28,677 nucleotides of DNA, taken from a virus. How positions within the stretch are numbered: the first letter of the stretch is position 1; the number at the start of each line of letters is the position of its first letter. The position numbers were made by a program, and so were the translations under genes. The stretch covers positions 1-28,677 of the IMG/VR virus record IMGVR_UViG_3300025853_000494. One strand, given 5' to 3'. The notes beneath the pieces were generated by a model. It did no database searches, had not been told where the DNA came from, and saw only the letters and a list, made by a program, of their open reading frames with translations. Positions 19,146 to 28,092 of the stretch are shown one piece after another.

Positions 19146-22100
19146 TTATCGCATTCCTATTTTTTCCCAACCTTTTGCCATATCAGTTAGTATAGAATAG
19201 TTGTAATATTCACCCTCTTCCGGCTTTCCATACACTTTATGATATTCCTCATATGCTTTATTCTGATAAATGGATTTAATTTTATTAAACTCGCTTTTGC
19301 CAATTGTATCGAAACCGTATCTCTCTACTCCAGCATACCTAGAACGATGTCTAGCAAGTTTCATAATTTGAGATTTATAGTCATCAATTAGATCAATCAA
19401 AAATTCAGCTTGCCTAACTCCGTCAAGACTTTTGTACTCTTCACTATTTTGCAGGATAGGTACTATGTACTCCACAGAATATTCACCTATAAGATTACCA
19501 ATAAGCGTATCTGCTTCTGGTACACCTGTTTTTGATAGCAGCCTTCTAGGTGATACTTTTAATCTCGCCATTTCCTTCTCAAGAAAATTACGCCTATCTC
19601 GCAAGAGAATACCCGCTACTTGACGTGTAATAGGAATCTGTCTACGCAATGGCTCATCCCTTGTTCCCGGCTGAAATACCTCTGGAGCGGTGTACTGCGG
19701 AAGCCAAGAACTTTGGCTAGTAAACTCCTGAATGTTTTTCTGTAAGGCGTAGTTCATAGGAATACGTGCTGTTGACTTTGTTACAATTAAGTCAAACAAA
19801 TTAGATGAGTCAGTTTGCCGCGCAATAACTTCGTCATCAGGAGATAGCCACGTATTTGCAATATCCTGACCTGCGGTTATAGGAATTGTGTATGTACTAA
19901 ACAGATTGGCTATATAGTTTCCACCAATTTTAGCAGCCTTCTGATACATATCTTGATCGTCACGCAACAAATCACGAATAGCACCATCAATAGCGTATGC
20001 TCCAAAACCTGCTCTCATCTGTGTACCAGTTAGTGCTTGGATTGCGTCTGCTACAAATCGTGTGTCACCTAAAACTGGATCGTTGTTCTTCCATTTTACA
20101 TACAAATCAGCAGCAAATAGATATGGAGCAGCAGGAAAGAATGGACGCATATCGTAGGTACGTCCATCATCCATCTTGTATTCATACCATCTTTCACCAG
20201 CATTTTCACTTCCCCTGAAAGCTACAGCACCTGCTAAAATACCAGTACCTACAATTGCTTTTGCAATTTCTTCGTAGTTATCGGAGTCTTTTGCAAAAGA
20301 ACGAGCAGCACCCTGAAATATATAGGCAGGTGAATATTCATAAGTAAATCTCAAGGCATTCATAATAAATCTAGGAAAAGGTACTAGCGAAGTTGTCAAG
20401 AATGGTGCAGAGTGTATAGCACTTATAAAAGCCTTGCCAACTGTGGTATTAGGTGTTGCTTGATACGTAAAATACAGTGAATCCTTAATCGCTTTATCAA
20501 GCATCTCCTGTCCACGCTTATCACCGAAAATAGTTTGAAACTTTCCCTCTTCAATAATATTTAGCAAATTAAAGTCTTTGGCTGTCACATCCTTGCCTTC
20601 AGACAATTGCTTTTGAAATGCTTCATTAAGTTGACGTTTTAAAGAACCAGAAAATGCAGCCTGTTTGAAAAAGTTATCAGTAAGTTGGTTTAGGGCATTT
20701 AGTTCCATTGCAATTGCTCTGGAAGCATTCATGCCTTTTTTCTTACCTGTTTTACCGTCAATGTCACGAAGTTGACGATACAATGCTTCTGCTTTTTGAT
20801 CGAAGCCCATCTGAAATATTTCTTTAATCGCACTAGATTCTTTAGTATTCATCATTCCATAAATTATTGACATGGAATCTGTATTAGGATCGTTAAAGTT
20901 AAAGCCTTTTTTGCCCTTACCAAAACCTACAGTTTTAAGGCCAGATGCAATACCACGATCAACCAGCTTTGTTACACCGTCAATACCTGCACGTCCAAAT
21001 CCACCTACGCCGTTACGAACTGTTGTCGCAGTTTGTGAAGTCATAGCAGCAAGACGAATTGTGTCCAGTTTTCTAGCCAATCCATCCACTTCTGCCTTGT
21101 CATCGACCGCATCAGATTTAGTCAGTGCAAGACGAACATCACCTTCATTCACTGCTTCTTCAAGTTCTTTAATTTTCTTCAATGCTTCTTCATCAAGGCC
21201 AAATATCTTATTGGCAGCAGCATTATTAAGACGCACTTGCAATCGTTTTGCTTGGGCCATCGCTGCACCACGTCTACCCCAATCAGATGCATCTGCCATT
21301 ACAAACGCACCGAAGTCTCCGTGAGTAAGTTTATACTTATCTAATATACTTCCATATAATTTTTCTGCCTTCTCCGGGTCTTTCTTAGCCACCACGTCAA
21401 AAGCACGTGCTACAAACTCTGTAATACGTTCCTCTGGTGCCTTTTCCAAACCTGCCTCTGCAGCAAGTTCGACCATACCAGCGTAGACACGTAGTGTTTT
21501 CTCTGGTGTCATACTCATATTGAAGTCAGGCTCTAAATCTTTACCTTCCTGCATTACATCACGTACAATGTTACCCTTAGCGACTTCATTTTCGTCAAGC
21601 GCACGAAGGCTAGGCAAGCTGTCTTTCACCTGCTTTGCAAGTTTTTTATTTTTCTTATTTTTAGTGAGCGTTTTTGCTGCTGCTATAGTTGCCTCTTCTT
21701 CTTGCTCAAGAACTTTTGCCACAAGGTCAGGCGTGTCTTTTTCAATATATTTTTTAACACCGCCTTTACCCGCATAAACTACACCAGCAGCAGGAAGAGC
21801 CGCACTTAGGCCAAAAGCCAATGCGGTTTCACTTGGATTATAGTCTTCACGCAGATCTGCAGTAATCTCTGTGTTTTGCGCTGCGACATTTTGTAATGAC
21901 CCACCAATACCTTCTGCAATGACGGTAGTTTTGATAGGATTTGCGGCTGCTTTTGTAGCTAGTGTAGTAAATGGGGTTTTGAGGGATTGCATCAACGTGC
22001 GATTTACGGCAACCTTCGCACCTGTTTGTGCAGCAATACCACCTGCCTTACCAGCACCGGGTAGTATCAAGCCAAGATAGGTAGAAGGTGCCGTGAGAAT

Positions 22101-22616
22101 ACCCTCTGCATAATCTGCAGTAGCAGTAAGAAAGCCATCAGCAAATGCTGGCATTTCGTTAAATGTTTGATACAGAAGACGGTAGTCACTAAGACGCTGC
22201 GCAGCCTTTTCACGAGTTTCCTGCGTTAGATCAGGTGTTTCAGTTGCATCTGCAGCAGCAGCAGACACATAACGATAGTCACCACCAGCCGTAATCTCAT
22301 TGACGTTAAAAGAACGAAAGTGTTCAATATACTCTTCCATAGCCACGTCAGGGTCTGTGATGTTTGTCATACCCAAACGGTCTTGTACAAAACGTACTGC
22401 GGCCTCACGTACAGCAGAATTATTTTCTATATTCTTATGTGCGGTAATAGCCGTAGCTTCGTTAATATCTTCAGGCTCTTCTTCTGCTTCAATAAACTGA
22501 CTTAATACACCTGTAGTTACGGGTGTATCTGCAGCAACTTTTTGGGGTGTTTCTCTCAATAAACCGGGCTGCTGATCTTCTTCTTCTTCTTCAATGAACT
22601 GATCTAGTACACCCAT
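19146..22616 (-). CDS. Large internal/ejection virion protein candidate (1156 aa)
   Basis: Very large protein, last gene of the leftward arm. The N-terminus contains a repeated acidic motif: GVLDQFIEEEEED (2-14) and GVLSQFIEAEEEPED (37-51). Downstream are several hydrophobic, Gly/Ala-rich segments (STYLGLILPGAGKAGGIAAQ, LAFGLSAALPAAGVVYAG, IVGTGILAGAVAF), long helical stretches, and a segment SLVPFPRFIMNALRFTYEY. Size, membrane-active segments and position after other virion genes match internal core proteins that T7-like podoviruses eject to form a DNA-entry channel. I see no clear lytic-transglycosylase motif. The start has GAGGAAA seven bases upstream. Function is inferred. Confidence 0.75.
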   Translation of the reverse strand: MGVLDQFIEEEEEDQQPGLLRETPQKVAADTPVTTGVLSQFIEAEEEPEDINEATAITAHKNIENNSAVREAAVRFVQDRLGMTNITDPDVAMEEYIEHFRSFNVNEITAGGDYRYVSAAAADATETPDLTQETREKAAQRLSDYRLLYQTFNEMPAFADGFLTATADYAEGILTAPSTYLGLILPGAGKAGGIAAQTGAKVAVNRTLMQSLKTPFTTLATKAAANPIKTTVIAEGIGGSLQNVAAQNTEITADLREDYNPSETALAFGLSAALPAAGVVYAGKGGVKKYIEKDTPDLVAKVLEQEEEATIAAAKTLTKNKKNKKLAKQVKDSLPSLRALDENEVAKGNIVRDVMQEGKDLEPDFNMSMTPEKTLRVYAGMVELAAEAGLEKAPEERITEFVARAFDVVAKKDPEKAEKLYGSILDKYKLTHGDFGAFVMADASDWGRRGAAMAQAKRLQVRLNNAAANKIFGLDEEALKKIKELEEAVNEGDVRLALTKSDAVDDKAEVDGLARKLDTIRLAAMTSQTATTVRNGVGGFGRAGIDGVTKLVDRGIASGLKTVGFGKGKKGFNFNDPNTDSMSIIYGMMNTKESSAIKEIFQMGFDQKAEALYRQLRDIDGKTGKKKGMNASRAIAMELNALNQLTDNFFKQAAFSGSLKRQLNEAFQKQLSEGKDVTAKDFNLLNIIEEGKFQTIFGDKRGQEMLDKAIKDSLYFTYQATPNTTVGKAFISAIHSAPFLTTSLVPFPRFIMNALRFTYEYSPAYIFQGAARSFAKDSDNYEEIAKAIVGTGILAGAVAFRGSENAGERWYEYKMDDGRTYDMRPFFPAAPYLFAADLYVKWKNNDPVLGDTRFVADAIQALTGTQMRAGFGAYAIDGAIRDLLRDDQDMYQKAAKIGGNYIANLFSTYTIPITAGQDIANTWLSPDDEVIARQTDSSNLFDLIVTKSTARIPMNYALQKNIQEFTSQSSWLPQYTAPEVFQPGTRDEPLRRQIPITRQVAGILLRDRRNFLEKEMARLKVSPRRLLSKTGVPEADTLIGNLIGEYSVEYIVPILQNSEEYKSLDGVRQAEFLIDLIDDYKSQIMKLARHRSRYAGVERYGFDTIGKSEFNKIKSIYQNKAYEEYHKVYGKPEEGEYYNYSILTDMAKGWEKIGMR

Positions 22617-22618
22617 AA

Positions 22619-24865
22619 TTATTTCCTCGACATCAAGCCGCCACGATTTTTACTTTGGGTTGGAGGCGGGAAAGATGTTTTAACGTCCTCTACATCCCTG
22701 CCTGTGGCTTTAACATATGCAGATAAAGCAGTTTCATATTCTTTTATTGTTTTTGCTTTTCTCATCTGCCTAGCTAATTCTACTGGGGTAGACTTTTTTA
22801 CCTTTTCGGAAGTAATACTATTTTTTTGTTGGTCTATTTTTTTCTCAACTTCTTTAAGTATTGCATATGCTTCTGACTTGGTTACGCCAGTTGCGGACAT
22901 AATAGCATTTACCTTTGATACTCTACCCGCCAAAACAGGCAAATCTTGTACTGCATCCACTGCCATCTGCATTTTATCTAGTCCACTGTCTATTTCAATT
23001 CCCGCATCTTCAATAGCCATTTTTGCTACTGCGGGGTCTTGCCCTTTTTCTGTGGCTATTTCAAACACAGAGAAAAATGCAGGATTTTTGTAGCCTTTAA
23101 GTTTTGCATCTGCAATAGCATCTTCAATAGACACACCTGCTGCTAAAGAAACATTGAGAAGACTCTCTGCCCCCTCTGCAGTGTCAGGATAAGTACGCCG
23201 TAGTTTATCGCCTTCCGCTATAGTGGCTGCTGTAGGCGTTGTTGATACTGTCGGCTGTTCGTCACCCACTTTATCAGCCCCCAATGCAGCAGCAGTCTGT
23301 TCAGAAGCAGTAGCGGCAGGGCTGTCTGTTGTGGTAACAGGAGCAACACCGAATGGCACAGCAGCCAAAAATGCTTCAACATCCAATGCAGGATCAAGAA
23401 CAGAAAGCTGATCTTCTACTACCTTTTTCGATACGTTTCTTTTTGCTGCTTCAATGCGGTCATATATAGCCATCGCATCAGCTTCTTCTTCTGAACTACG
23501 AAGTCGGGCTTCTTGTCCTGCACCACCGCCTTTGATTAGGTCAGCAATACGGGCATGGGCGTCTCTTTCTGTTTGGTCGAACCCCTGCAAGACATTTTTT
23601 TCTTCTGTTTCTATGGCTCGTACAAAAATACTAGACCAAGAGTTCATCTTTGCTGCTGAAGTAGCACCTTTAGGCTTGTTCTTTTCTATAATTGCTGCTC
23701 TTTGATTGAGAATAGCTACCTTTGCAGCAAACTGTTCCGGTGTGATAAGTTTACTGTCTACTTGACGATTTAATTCTTCCCTCTCTTCCGCAATCTCTTC
23801 ACCTACGGTTTTACCCGGTTTACCTGTTAATTCTAGCTTACGAGCCTCAAGTCTATCCACTTCTGTTCTGTCAATCTCTCCAGTTTTCTCGTAATTATCC
23901 ATCATATCATTAAGGGCAAACTCTATTTCTAGGTCAATACCAGCAAAAGGATTATCAGAAGTTTCTGCAGCTTTTATTTTTATGCTACGATTTACGGCTT
24001 TCAGTTGAGTTTGTATATTTCTAGCTTCATCTGAACCTGCGGGAAACCGTTTAAGCTGCTCTTCTAACACAATTTTCATGTCTTCTTCATCTTTAGTATT
24101 CAATACCGCTTGTTCTTGCTCATTACGCATTTTAGTGTACTTCTCTAAGAGGACAGAATCTTCCTGTACATTTTTCAAAGCAAGTTTTTTGTTTGCATAA
24201 TCCAAGCGTTCTGCAGGAGTTTTATCACGAAGCGAAAACTCTTCAGCCTTGAATGTTATTGTCGGAAGTTGAGCAAGGGTAGTAACGTCAGAACCGTATA
24301 ATGCACGAATTTCTTCACCCGCCTCTTGCATGGCACGACCAGTAACGTCAATATCTTTACCCAACACAACACCAACAAGAGTACGTCCAGTGCCTGTATC
24401 CATTCCTTCTGGAATACGATAGTCTGTAGCAAATGTTTTTGGCGCACCCGCAGCGGAAATAGCATAGTCATCAAGAGTTGCCAGTGGTGCATCTAAGCTG
24501 GCTCTATCAAAATACTGCATGATATCATAACCATCATCTTTAGCTTTCTGTAATTCGTCAATTCTTTGGTTAAACGCTTCTACACTACCACGTTCTTTTA
24601 GTAGACCACCTGCATAGGCAATGGCTCTTTCTGCGTTGGCGTCACCTCCCAATACAGCGTAAGCACGTTCCAGTGCTTTTTTATTCTCTTCGATTTCTGC
24701 ACGGCGTTTGTCTTGATCTTTAATAGCACGTTCAAGCTGAAACTGTTTCAGTTTATCTACACGAGTATTAATGCGTTCAATACTGTCTTTAAGGGCTTTG
24801 TTAGCTTCTGTAGCAAAACCTGTAACAAAACCTTCACCAAATGAACCTAAATTAAGAAATGACAT
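22619..24865 (-). CDS. Large coiled-coil virion protein candidate (748 aa)
   Basis: Begins MSFLNLGSFGEGFVTGFATE, a Gly/Phe-rich amphipathic segment, then long charged coiled-coil regions over about residues 25-130 and 210-460. A Thr/Ala/Pro-rich linker near residues 505-555 precedes a helical C-terminal part and the end motif RGGLMSRK. I infer an internal virion or core protein that works with its neighbours 19146 and 25603. It is two bases from the next gene and one base from the previous one, so all are on one transcript. No enzyme motif is visible. Confidence 0.7.
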   Translation of the reverse strand: MSFLNLGSFGEGFVTGFATEANKALKDSIERINTRVDKLKQFQLERAIKDQDKRRAEIEENKKALERAYAVLGGDANAERAIAYAGGLLKERGSVEAFNQRIDELQKAKDDGYDIMQYFDRASLDAPLATLDDYAISAAGAPKTFATDYRIPEGMDTGTGRTLVGVVLGKDIDVTGRAMQEAGEEIRALYGSDVTTLAQLPTITFKAEEFSLRDKTPAERLDYANKKLALKNVQEDSVLLEKYTKMRNEQEQAVLNTKDEEDMKIVLEEQLKRFPAGSDEARNIQTQLKAVNRSIKIKAAETSDNPFAGIDLEIEFALNDMMDNYEKTGEIDRTEVDRLEARKLELTGKPGKTVGEEIAEEREELNRQVDSKLITPEQFAAKVAILNQRAAIIEKNKPKGATSAAKMNSWSSIFVRAIETEEKNVLQGFDQTERDAHARIADLIKGGGAGQEARLRSSEEEADAMAIYDRIEAAKRNVSKKVVEDQLSVLDPALDVEAFLAAVPFGVAPVTTTDSPAATASEQTAAALGADKVGDEQPTVSTTPTAATIAEGDKLRRTYPDTAEGAESLLNVSLAAGVSIEDAIADAKLKGYKNPAFFSVFEIATEKGQDPAVAKMAIEDAGIEIDSGLDKMQMAVDAVQDLPVLAGRVSKVNAIMSATGVTKSEAYAILKEVEKKIDQQKNSITSEKVKKSTPVELARQMRKAKTIKEYETALSAYVKATGRDVEDVKTSFPPPTQSKNRGGLMSRK

Positions 24866-24866
24866 A

Positions 24867-25388
24867 TCAAGAACCTCTGGACATTATGCCGCCTACACGT
24901 TCTTCGGCAGCTTTTTTCATGCTATCAATAACAGGTTGTGCATCAGAAGGTTCAGTAGTTTCTTCTTCCCCTTCCATTTCTTCTTCTTTAAATTTAGTTA
25001 CAGCAAGATCAACCAGAGAACTGCGTGTTACTTTATCTTTTTCAAGACCACTTGTATATTTAATACCGGCAGTATCGCCAATCAACATAATTAGTTCAAC
25101 AAGTACAGGCAGGATCAACATACCTACATCAACACTATGTTTACCCTCCATGACACTACCTAGTTGCATTGTGTTGGCAATGGTAGTTACAGGTATTCCC
25201 ATCTCCATCACATCTAAAAGTTGTGCCGACACTTCTTCCGACTGAAGTCGAGGAAGATAATAGTCCAACGCTTCTTCTACAGTTGTATACTGTGCAGGTT
25301 GTTGCCAAGGACGTGAGCCAAGTTCAGCAGTTAATGATTGACCCGGAATAGGTGCATCAAGTTTAGGTTGCATCATTATGTCAGCCAT
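24867..25388 (-). CDS. Virion-associated protein candidate (173 aa)
   Basis: The N-terminal third is Pro/Gln-rich, followed by a helical region (VEEALDYYLPRLQSEEVSAQ). A hydrophobic stretch of about 20 residues (VGMLILPVLVELIMLIGDTA) could insert in a membrane. The tail is acidic (KEEEMEGEEETTE) and ends VGGIMSRGS, similar to the RGGLMSRK end of the 748-residue protein. It overlaps gene 25381 by eight bases. The membrane-prone segment and context suggest a small internal or ejected protein; the name is inference. Confidence 0.65.
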   Translation of the reverse strand: MADIMMQPKLDAPIPGQSLTAELGSRPWQQPAQYTTVEEALDYYLPRLQSEEVSAQLLDVMEMGIPVTTIANTMQLGSVMEGKHSVDVGMLILPVLVELIMLIGDTAGIKYTSGLEKDKVTRSSLVDLAVTKFKEEEMEGEEETTEPSDAQPVIDSMKKAAEERVGGIMSRGS

Positions 25389-25596
25389 CTTTTATTTCTC
25401 CACGTTTCTTTTGAATTGTTTCAATATAAGAAGCTATACGTCTTGAAGGTTGCAGTATGTCATCATCATTTGCATTCGCCACCCGTTTTTTTGGTGGACC
25501 CATCAGAGTATTTTTAGACGCAGGAGTTTCTTCTGGCATATTTTTCATAGCCAGTGAAAAGTTTTGATGTAATATAGGTGTAGGATTAGTTATCAT
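25381..25596 (-). CDS. Small protein of unknown function (71 aa)
   Basis: A polar, low-complexity protein with Pro, Asn and Lys patches (MGPPKKRVANANDDDILQPS) and a C-terminal basic helix (ASYIETIQKKRGEIKDG). It lies between the large repeat protein gene and the 173-residue gene, six bases from one and overlapping the other by eight. Probably a minor virion or assembly protein, judging only from position. Confidence 0.6.
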   Translation of the reverse strand: MITNPTPILHQNFSLAMKNMPEETPASKNTLMGPPKKRVANANDDDILQPSRRIASYIETIQKKRGEIKDG

Positions 25597-25602
25597 AATT
25601 TT

Positions 25603-27600
25603 TTACCCAAACTCAATAAATGCACTACCAAGTGTGCCAATCAAACCGCCTAATGCACTACCAGCCGCAGAACTACTTGCTGCCTTTGTTGCCGCTGCTT
25701 GCGCATCAGCACTAAGTTGTGCAACAGCTAAGTTATTTAAACGATTAAGTTCATTATCTGCTGCTTCCCAAGCATACTCCATGCTATCAGCATAATATTG
25801 CCACAGATTATCATATGCAGTTTTACTAATATCCAAGATAGCAGAAGCATTAAGTTCGTTAGCACGATTAACTGCAGCAGTATCTGCTGTAGCAATCTGT
25901 CTACGCCATTGTGCATTTGATTGTGCAATCACAAGCTGGTTCTGTGCATTGAACTGGTCACGCTGATTATTCATCTCAGCATTAAACCGCTCTACTGTAT
26001 TAGCCTGACCAGCATTAAACTGTGCCTGTGCATTAGCCTGTGTAGCATTGAACTGAGACACTTGCGTAGCAAGGTTAGCAAAGAACTGGTCAACTTGATT
26101 TTGACTAGAAGCATTAAACTGACGTGCAGCATTAGCTGCTGCCTGATCTGTAAACAATGATTGAGTACGCTGCTGTGCCTTAAACAGTTCAGTCTGCTGC
26201 TGATTACTAAGATTAGCCATATCCATCTGCAAGAAGGACTGTGCGTTATTTACAGCAGCTTGCTGACGGTTATTCAGGTTCTGTGTATCAAGCTGTGCCA
26301 GTGCCGCAGCTTCTGCCATAACCATAGCTTGTGAGTTAGACAAGTTATTCAGGTTCATGGTATTAACAGCACGGCTATTCTCAAGTTGTACTTGCTGCTC
26401 TGCCGTAAAGTTCATATTAGCAATGTCACTAATCCTAGCGGCATTTTGAACACGAGCCTGAAATGCTTGGTCAAACTCTTGACCCATAAAGGTAGCACGT
26501 TGCTGTGCAGCCAGCATTGCACGTTGTTGTCTATTAGACAGGTTCTGTGCTTCAAACTGTGCAGTTGTAGCAGCATCTGCCTGTGCAATAGGAAGAGCAG
26601 CCTCAAGCGTGGCCTGAACAATTGCCTGACCAGCGAGGCTACTTGCGCCTAGTCCACGTGCAGCCATCTGTGCTGTAGCATTACGCATAGCACCAGCAGC
26701 CCATGCAGGTGGATTGGCAGCATCAAAGTTAGCAGTAAGCTGTGCAAGCTGACCTTGTACAGTAGCCTGTGTAGATGGTGTAGCTTCTGCTGCTTGAATC
26801 TGTTCTGTAAACTGTGCAGCCTTAGTAGCGTCTGCCGCTGCACCACTGATAAGTTCACCAGCCTGAATCTCACGCTGTACAGGATTATCTATTAGTGTAG
26901 CATTTCCTTGCGCTGCTGTCAAGTCTCCAACACTGGATGCTGTTTGCTGGGCCGCTGTGACCTGCGCACGTGGGTCTACAGTACCTTGTGCTGCCTGTGT
27001 AGCATTCATAGCTGCATCAACGGCTGGTGCGGCTTGTGCAGCCTCCATGATATTTGCTTGCTGTTCTTGTGGGGCAGCAGCTTGTTGTGTTGCAGCCATA
27101 GCTGTAGGCACTGCAACTGCACCTGTCACTGTACCAGCACCGGGTTGTATGTACTGACCTGCTTCAGTAGGAGTAAGTGCTGCTTGTGTTACACCACCCG
27201 CTGGCAATCCCGGCTGGTACATACGTTGTACAGTAGATTCACCGATATTATCTGGTGTTTCTGTTTGTGCTGCAGGTGTGTCTGCTTGTTGTTGTTGTGT
27301 ACCCTGTGCTACAGTACCAGTGTTTGCAGCAGGTTTTGTGACGGGTTGAATAGGCGGCATAGGCTGTGCTACTTGTTCAAACTTTAATGGTTCACCTACA
27401 ATGCCACCCTCTTGATACTTCTTACGTACCACACCACCCTTTGCCATCTGCATAGCCTTCTGTTGGTATGTCTGCATCTGCTGTTGACGCATAGGGTCTT
27501 GAGCAAGGTAATCTTGAAAGCCCTGCATATTGCCTTGATAACCCATGGCACGTGCAATCTTCTCCATGCCACTAGGTTTAAATGCTTTGAACATTGCCAT
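25603..27600 (-). CDS. Ala/Gln/Asn-rich repeat protein, probable virion component (665 aa)
   Basis: The first ~50 residues form a normal-looking domain (FKPSGMEKIARAMGYQGNMQ). Two GG motifs follow (KGGVV, EGGIVG), then a Pro/Thr/Gln-rich linker, and from about residue 330 to 590 a long array of imperfect repeats of about 22 residues with NLSNRQQ or NLNNRQQ cores. Later it changes to shorter QFNA repeats (QFNATQANAQAQFNAGQAN, QRDQFNAQNQ). The end is Gly/Ala-rich and hydrophobic (LGGLIGTLGSAFIEFG). The repeats predict a long helical rod. Proteins with QFNA repeats occur among internal or tail-associated proteins of marine podoviruses, from memory. GTG/ATG shadows on the other strand are artefacts of the repeats. 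Confidence 0.75.
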   Translation of the reverse strand: MAMFKAFKPSGMEKIARAMGYQGNMQGFQDYLAQDPMRQQQMQTYQQKAMQMAKGGVVRKKYQEGGIVGEPLKFEQVAQPMPPIQPVTKPAANTGTVAQGTQQQQADTPAAQTETPDNIGESTVQRMYQPGLPAGGVTQAALTPTEAGQYIQPGAGTVTGAVAVPTAMAATQQAAAPQEQQANIMEAAQAAPAVDAAMNATQAAQGTVDPRAQVTAAQQTASSVGDLTAAQGNATLIDNPVQREIQAGELISGAAADATKAAQFTEQIQAAEATPSTQATVQGQLAQLTANFDAANPPAWAAGAMRNATAQMAARGLGASSLAGQAIVQATLEAALPIAQADAATTAQFEAQNLSNRQQRAMLAAQQRATFMGQEFDQAFQARVQNAARISDIANMNFTAEQQVQLENSRAVNTMNLNNLSNSQAMVMAEAAALAQLDTQNLNNRQQAAVNNAQSFLQMDMANLSNQQQTELFKAQQRTQSLFTDQAAANAARQFNASSQNQVDQFFANLATQVSQFNATQANAQAQFNAGQANTVERFNAEMNNQRDQFNAQNQLVIAQSNAQWRRQIATADTAAVNRANELNASAILDISKTAYDNLWQYYADSMEYAWEAADNELNRLNNLAVAQLSADAQAAATKAASSSAAGSALGGLIGTLGSAFIEFG

Positions 27601-27603
27601 ACC

Positions 27604-27828
27604 TTATTCCCTACTCAATACTTTGTCTAGCTTATCTTCAACACGATGCAGTGCATCCATGACCTGCCTCATATCATCACGCAATTCAAACTTGGTTGCG
27701 TACTCTTCACGTGTCTTGTTCACAAGGATGTTTATTCGCTTTTGTTCTTTGTTTTGTTCACTAAGAAACCAAGCTACCCCTGCCACAACAAGGCCAAGTA
27801 ACATATCAATGAGGCTGGTCATTTCCAC
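27604..27828 (-). CDS. Membrane-anchored coiled-coil protein, spanin/holin-like (74 aa)
   Basis: A GTG start at 27828 is favoured because AGGAG (27836-27840 on the complement) is seven bases away; ATG 27822 is 13 away. A membrane helix (LIDMLLGLVVAGVAWFL, residues 6-22) is followed by a charged coiled coil to the end (RDDMRQVMDALHRVEDKLDK). This one-span plus coiled-coil layout is shared by i-spanins and some holin-associated proteins, and a similar small gene often follows phage tail genes. No partner o-spanin lipoprotein is visible, so function remains a suggestion. Confidence 0.65.
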   Translation of the reverse strand: MEMTSLIDMLLGLVVAGVAWFLSEQNKEQKRINILVNKTREEYATKFELRDDMRQVMDALHRVEDKLDKVLSRE

Positions 27829-27838
27829 TGGTCAACTC

Positions 27839-28081
27839 CTACGCTGTGTAGGATTTGCCAGCAGAGATAGCGGCATTGGCTGCTGTCATGTCTTCTGTAG
27901 TCCAAAAGTCCTTTGCCACCATAATCTCAAGATGCTCAACATTTCTGTCAACACAGTCCTGCTTATCTGCGGCATCATCGTCTGCCATTGCATCTCCAGC
28001 AATGATTGCATTGATAAGGTCAACGCTGTGACCCATCGCTGTGTAGTGCTGTGCGATTTGTTCTGCTGTGATTTCGTCCAT
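27839..28081 (-). CDS. Small acidic protein downstream of tail fibre (80 aa)
   Basis: The start at 28081 (MDEITAEQIAQHYTAMGHSV) has AGGAG a few bases upstream. The protein is acidic and Ala-rich with a central DAMADDDAADKQDC and ends AANAAISAGKSYTA. It looks helical. Small acidic proteins directly after phage tail-fibre genes are common in marine phages and sometimes act as tail assembly chaperones; here that is only a positional guess. Confidence 0.65.
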   Translation of the reverse strand: MDEITAEQIAQHYTAMGHSVDLINAIIAGDAMADDDAADKQDCVDRNVEHLEIMVAKDFWTTEDMTAANAAISAGKSYTA

Positions 28082-28092
28082 TTTATACTCCT

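Noticed and set aside
20872-21324. 150-residue plus-strand frame within the 1156-residue gene
   Set aside because: Ser/Ala/Pro-rich shadow without a ribosome-binding site, opposite a clear long gene.
25542-25560. TTTTCA-N7-TGAAAA, like the early-region box
   Set aside because: The centre is seven bases, not three, it lies inside a coding gene, and flanking A-tracts are absent. Probably coincidence.
26908-27387. 159-residue Cys-rich plus-strand frame
   Set aside because: Antisense image of the Ala/Gln-rich repeat gene: GCA and CAG codons read as Cys/Leu/Ser on the other strand.
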